A DNA stretch of 64,000 nucleotides, taken from Hyphomicrobiales bacterium (lineage in GTDB: Bacteria > Pseudomonadota > Alphaproteobacteria > Rhizobiales > Rhizobiaceae). The notes beneath the pieces were generated by a model, which ran no database searches, was not told the DNA's origin, and saw nothing but the letters and a program-made list of their open reading frames with translations. A program made the position numbers and the translations under genes. The stretch lies in the NCBI GenBank assembly GCA_900467685.1, contig UBQX01000005.1:124001-188000 (forward strand), given 5' to 3'. This document shows, one piece after another, positions 61,663 to 64,000 of this stretch; the stretch's first letter is position 1, and the number at the start of each line of letters is the position of its first letter.

Positions 61663-62716
61663 GTTCCAATTCCTTTGCAAACGTATGTTCGGGTCCCAGC
61701 GGGCCGTTGAAGATCCGCTCCGCCACGCGACGCCGGTGGAACGCCGGACCGCCCCACCATTCCGAAAGCGCAATCGCCCGCTTGAGGAAGAAGTGCACGT
61801 CGACTTCCCACGAATAGCCCATCGCGCCATGGACTTGGATGGCATTGCGGGCGGCAAGATCTGCAGCTTCGCAAGCCGCGAGCTTTGCATGCGAAACGCG
61901 AGCGCGCGACAAGGCATTCGCCTGCGGCAGCATCGCCGCCGCCGCATGGAGCACCGGCCGGGCAAATTCGATCTTCACCTGCACGGTCGCAAGTTGATGC
62001 TTGAGCGCCTGGTAGGAGCCGATGGGTTTGCCGAACTGCTGGCGTTCCTTGGCATAATCGACGGCCAGATCGACGCAGCGCTGCGCAATGCCCAGCATCT
62101 GTGCCGCAGCAAAAAGCGCGCCGCGATCAAAAGCCGATGCGATGGGACCCTCTATACCGGATTGCGCGCCGATCCGAAGAGCGGCGGCTTCATCATATTG
62201 GACCGAGAAAAGGCGCCTGAAGGGATCGATGCTCGGTTGCAGCGTGCACATCGCGTCGCTCGTCTTGACCAGATCGAGCCCGCCGCTCTTCGCAATCAGC
62301 AGCCAATCCGCCGTATCCGCCCGTTCAACGAAGGGATTGGCCGGATGGCCGAAGGCAATCAGCGCGGAGCCTTCAAGGGCCGCCTCAACCACTTTCGCTG
62401 CCGCATCGCTGCCTGTCTCCGCCAGAAGCGGGATCGCGACGCCATAGGCCTCGACAAGCGGCTCGGGCAGGCAGGCATAGCCGCAGGCTTCCGCGACCTG
62501 CACGAAATCGACCGGCTGGAGGCCCAGCCCGCCTTTCTCCTCGGCAACCAGCGCGCTCTGCAGGCCAAGCTCCTGGATTTTCGCCCAGCGGTTCTGGTCG
62601 AAGGGTTCGCCGGAGGCCATGAGGCGGCGCAGGTCGGCGGGCTGGCAAAGATCGGCAACCAGATCGCGCACCACGTCCGCGGTCATCGTCTGCTCGTCGG
62701 TGAAACGGAAATCCAT
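61655..62716 (-). CDS. Acyl-CoA dehydrogenase, beta-type subunit of a pair
   Basis: 353 aa, short for the family. N-terminal helical domain LLAETGSDAAAKVVEAALEG, a reduced middle domain, and a C-terminal domain with KERQQFGKPIGSYQALKHQL and QVHGAMGYSWEVDVHFFLKR. Lack of a TEPxxGSD-like flavin segment is typical of beta-type subunits in alpha2beta2 steroid acyl-CoA dehydrogenases. The gene begins five bases after the alpha-type gene. Confidence 0.86.
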   Translation of the reverse strand: MDFRFTDEQTMTADVVRDLVADLCQPADLRRLMASGEPFDQNRWAKIQELGLQSALVAEEKGGLGLQPVDFVQVAEACGYACLPEPLVEAYGVAIPLLAETGSDAAAKVVEAALEGSALIAFGHPANPFVERADTADWLLIAKSGGLDLVKTSDAMCTLQPSIDPFRRLFSVQYDEAAALRIGAQSGIEGPIASAFDRGALFAAAQMLGIAQRCVDLAVDYAKERQQFGKPIGSYQALKHQLATVQVKIEFARPVLHAAAAMLPQANALSRARVSHAKLAACEAADLAARNAIQVHGAMGYSWEVDVHFFLKRAIALSEWWGGPAFHRRRVAERIFNGPLGPEHTFAKELEHA

Positions 62717-62721
62717 GGTGG

Positions 62722-63885
62722 TCAGGCCCGCGGTAGACCGAGCATGCGCTCGGCGATGATGTTGCGTTGGATCTCGTTGGTGCCGGCATAGATGGGACCG
62801 GCGAGCGAGAAGAAATATCCGTCGAGCCAGCGCCCAATGTCGCCGGCCTCCGGCGCGCTGCGCAGCAATTCCGCACGCGCGCCAAGGATCGAAAGCGCCG
62901 TCTTGTGCATGGCGATATCCATTTCGGACCAGAAGATCTTGTTGGTGCTGGCCTCGGCGCCGATATGGCCGCCGGCGATCAGGCGCGAGGCGGTACTGTA
63001 GATCGAGAGCGCATAGGCCTCGGCATCCATCCAGCACTGCAGAACCGCATTGCGAACCGAAGGCTCCACCTCGTCCTCATGGGCCTTGTAGAGTTCCACG
63101 AGCTTGCGCGCCGTTACCTGGAAACGTGCAGGGCTGCGCAGCATCAGGCCGCGCTCGAAGCCCGCCGTCGCCATGCAGATTTTCCATCCCTCGCCTTCGC
63201 CTCCCAACCGGTTGAAGACCGGAACAGTGACGCCATCGAGAAACAGCTCCGCAAAGCCCGTTTCACCGTCGATCTGCGGAATCGGCTGGACCTTGACGCC
63301 GGGCGCGTCGAGCCGGAAGAAGATGAGAGACAGCCCCTTGTGGCGCTCCGAGGCGGGATCGGTCCGGAACAGGCCGAAGGCCCAGTCGGCAAAGGCCGCG
63401 CGGGAGGACCAGATCTTGTGTCCCTTCAGGACATAATTGTCGCCGTCACGGGTGGCGGTGGCGCGCACGGCGGCAAGATCGCTGCCGGCCTGCGGCTCCG
63501 ACCAGGCCTGCGCCCAGATTTCATCGCCCGATGCCATGGCGGAGAGAAAGCGGGCCTTCTGCTCCGGGGTGCCATATTCCATCAGCGTTGGGCCGAGCAG
63601 GAAAATGCCGTTCTGGTTGACGCGCAGCGGCGCACCGGAGCGATAATATTCCTCCTCGAAGATCAGCCACTGGATCAGGTCAAGCCCGCGTCCGCCATAG
63701 CTTTCCGGCCAGGTGACCATGCCCCAGCGCCCCTCGGCGAGCGTGCGCTCCCAGGCGCGGTGCGCCTCGAAGCCCGCCCGCGTCGCATCGAAGGATTCCA
63801 GCGGCTGCGACGGCACATGCGCCTTGAGCCAGGCGCGAATTTCCTGCCGGAATGTTTGCTGTTCGGGTGTGTAGTTCAGGTCCAC
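62722..63885 (-). CDS. Acyl-CoA dehydrogenase, alpha-type subunit of a pair
   Basis: 387 aa. Features VTWPESYGGRGLDLIQWLIF, IWAQAWSEPQAGSDLAAVRA, VLKGHKIWSSRAAFADWAFG, TGFAELFLDGVTVP and IYAGTNEIQRNIIAERMLGL. The classical YEGT Glu is Ala, as in alpha-type subunits of heterotetrameric steroid enzymes. A GTG at 63885 is the likely start (AGGCG upstream); no suitable ATG is in frame. With the beta-type protein it should dehydrogenate a steroid side-chain or ring-derived acyl-CoA. Confidence 0.86.
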   Translation of the reverse strand: MDLNYTPEQQTFRQEIRAWLKAHVPSQPLESFDATRAGFEAHRAWERTLAEGRWGMVTWPESYGGRGLDLIQWLIFEEEYYRSGAPLRVNQNGIFLLGPTLMEYGTPEQKARFLSAMASGDEIWAQAWSEPQAGSDLAAVRATATRDGDNYVLKGHKIWSSRAAFADWAFGLFRTDPASERHKGLSLIFFRLDAPGVKVQPIPQIDGETGFAELFLDGVTVPVFNRLGGEGEGWKICMATAGFERGLMLRSPARFQVTARKLVELYKAHEDEVEPSVRNAVLQCWMDAEAYALSIYSTASRLIAGGHIGAEASTNKIFWSEMDIAMHKTALSILGARAELLRSAPEAGDIGRWLDGYFFSLAGPIYAGTNEIQRNIIAERMLGLPRA

Positions 63886-63921
63886 CGCGTCTGCGCCTCA
63901 TGTTTGTCGCGAAAGGAGGGA

Positions 63922-64000
63922 TCAGCCCTCGCCCGCCTGCTTCTTGTTGGCTGCTGCCATCGATTTGGCGTTCTGTCCGCCGAGCCGGTCGCCGGCGGTC
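63922..64000 (-). CDS. C-terminal fragment of an unrecognised gene (cut by window edge)
   Basis: On the minus strand the frame ending at the TGA 63922-63924 is open to the edge and encodes ...TAGDRLGGQNAKSMAAANKK followed by QAGEG. It is the upstream neighbour of the acyl-CoA dehydrogenase pair, 36 bases away, and probably in the same operon. The family cannot be told from 25 residues. Confidence 0.5.
   Translation of the reverse strand, partial: TAGDRLGGQNAKSMAAANKKQAGEG

Noticed and set aside
1-64000. CRISPR arrays, insertion sequences, prophage genes, tRNA and rRNA
   Set aside because: No regularly spaced repeats, transposase or integrase proteins, or structural RNA sequences were recognised on reading the window.

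Overview
The window is high-GC DNA from a proteobacterium. The mix of PaoABC-type oxidoreductase, PsiF, WGR and RND genes, ABC uptake systems with a fused LivHM permease and very tight operons suggests an alphaproteobacterium, probably Rhizobiales; this placement is an inference. No rRNA, tRNA, IS element, phage gene or CRISPR array was seen.

Left part (1 to about 14.4 kb), general and accessory genes. It holds the 3' end of a gamma-glutamyltransferase gene with its terminator, a cysteine hydrolase divergent from an aldehyde dehydrogenase, two divergent TetR genes, an RND efflux pump (adaptor plus inner-membrane pump, no outer-membrane gene), a DUF892 ferritin-like protein, a three-subunit molybdenum aldehyde oxidoreductase divergent from its own TetR gene, PsiF, and a small WGR protein. 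Three of the intergenic regions carry clear dyad operators.

Right part (about 14.6 to 64 kb), a dense acyl-CoA catabolic cluster. Several proteins resemble the enzymes that degrade steroid rings C and D (the HIP pathway of Mycobacterium, Rhodococcus and steroid-degrading proteobacteria): FadD3-like HIP-CoA ligase, the IpdE1/IpdE2 dehydrogenase pair, IpdF, IpdC, EchA20 and IpdAB. Around them are two thiolases, a fused FadB-like enzyme, MaoC hydratase, a second adjacent acyl-CoA dehydrogenase pair, eleven classical SDRs, four NTF2/SnoaL-like proteins that share a BaiE-like Tyr-x4-Asp...His pattern, an OYE flavoenzyme, a two-component flavin monooxygenase, a GMC oxidoreductase and an ABC uptake system with two binding proteins. 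The reading is catabolism of a steroid, possibly a hydroxylated one such as a bile acid. Ring A/B genes (kstD, ksh, hsa types) are not in the window.

The main new observation is a 20-bp imperfect dyad, consensus TTAGTCnnTTCRGACGATGC, found ten times in intergenic DNA and always 45 to 130 bp upstream of a transcription unit in this cluster. It links the transporter, ligases, Ipd genes, thiolase and SDR/NTF2 operons into one regulon. The LuxR-type regulator at 27935-28999 is the best local candidate to bind it. A second notable unit is a kinase next to an ACAD11-like dehydrogenase, the split form of ACAD10/11 (or LvaA/LvaC), suggesting phosphorylation-dependent removal of a hydroxyl during steroid catabolism.
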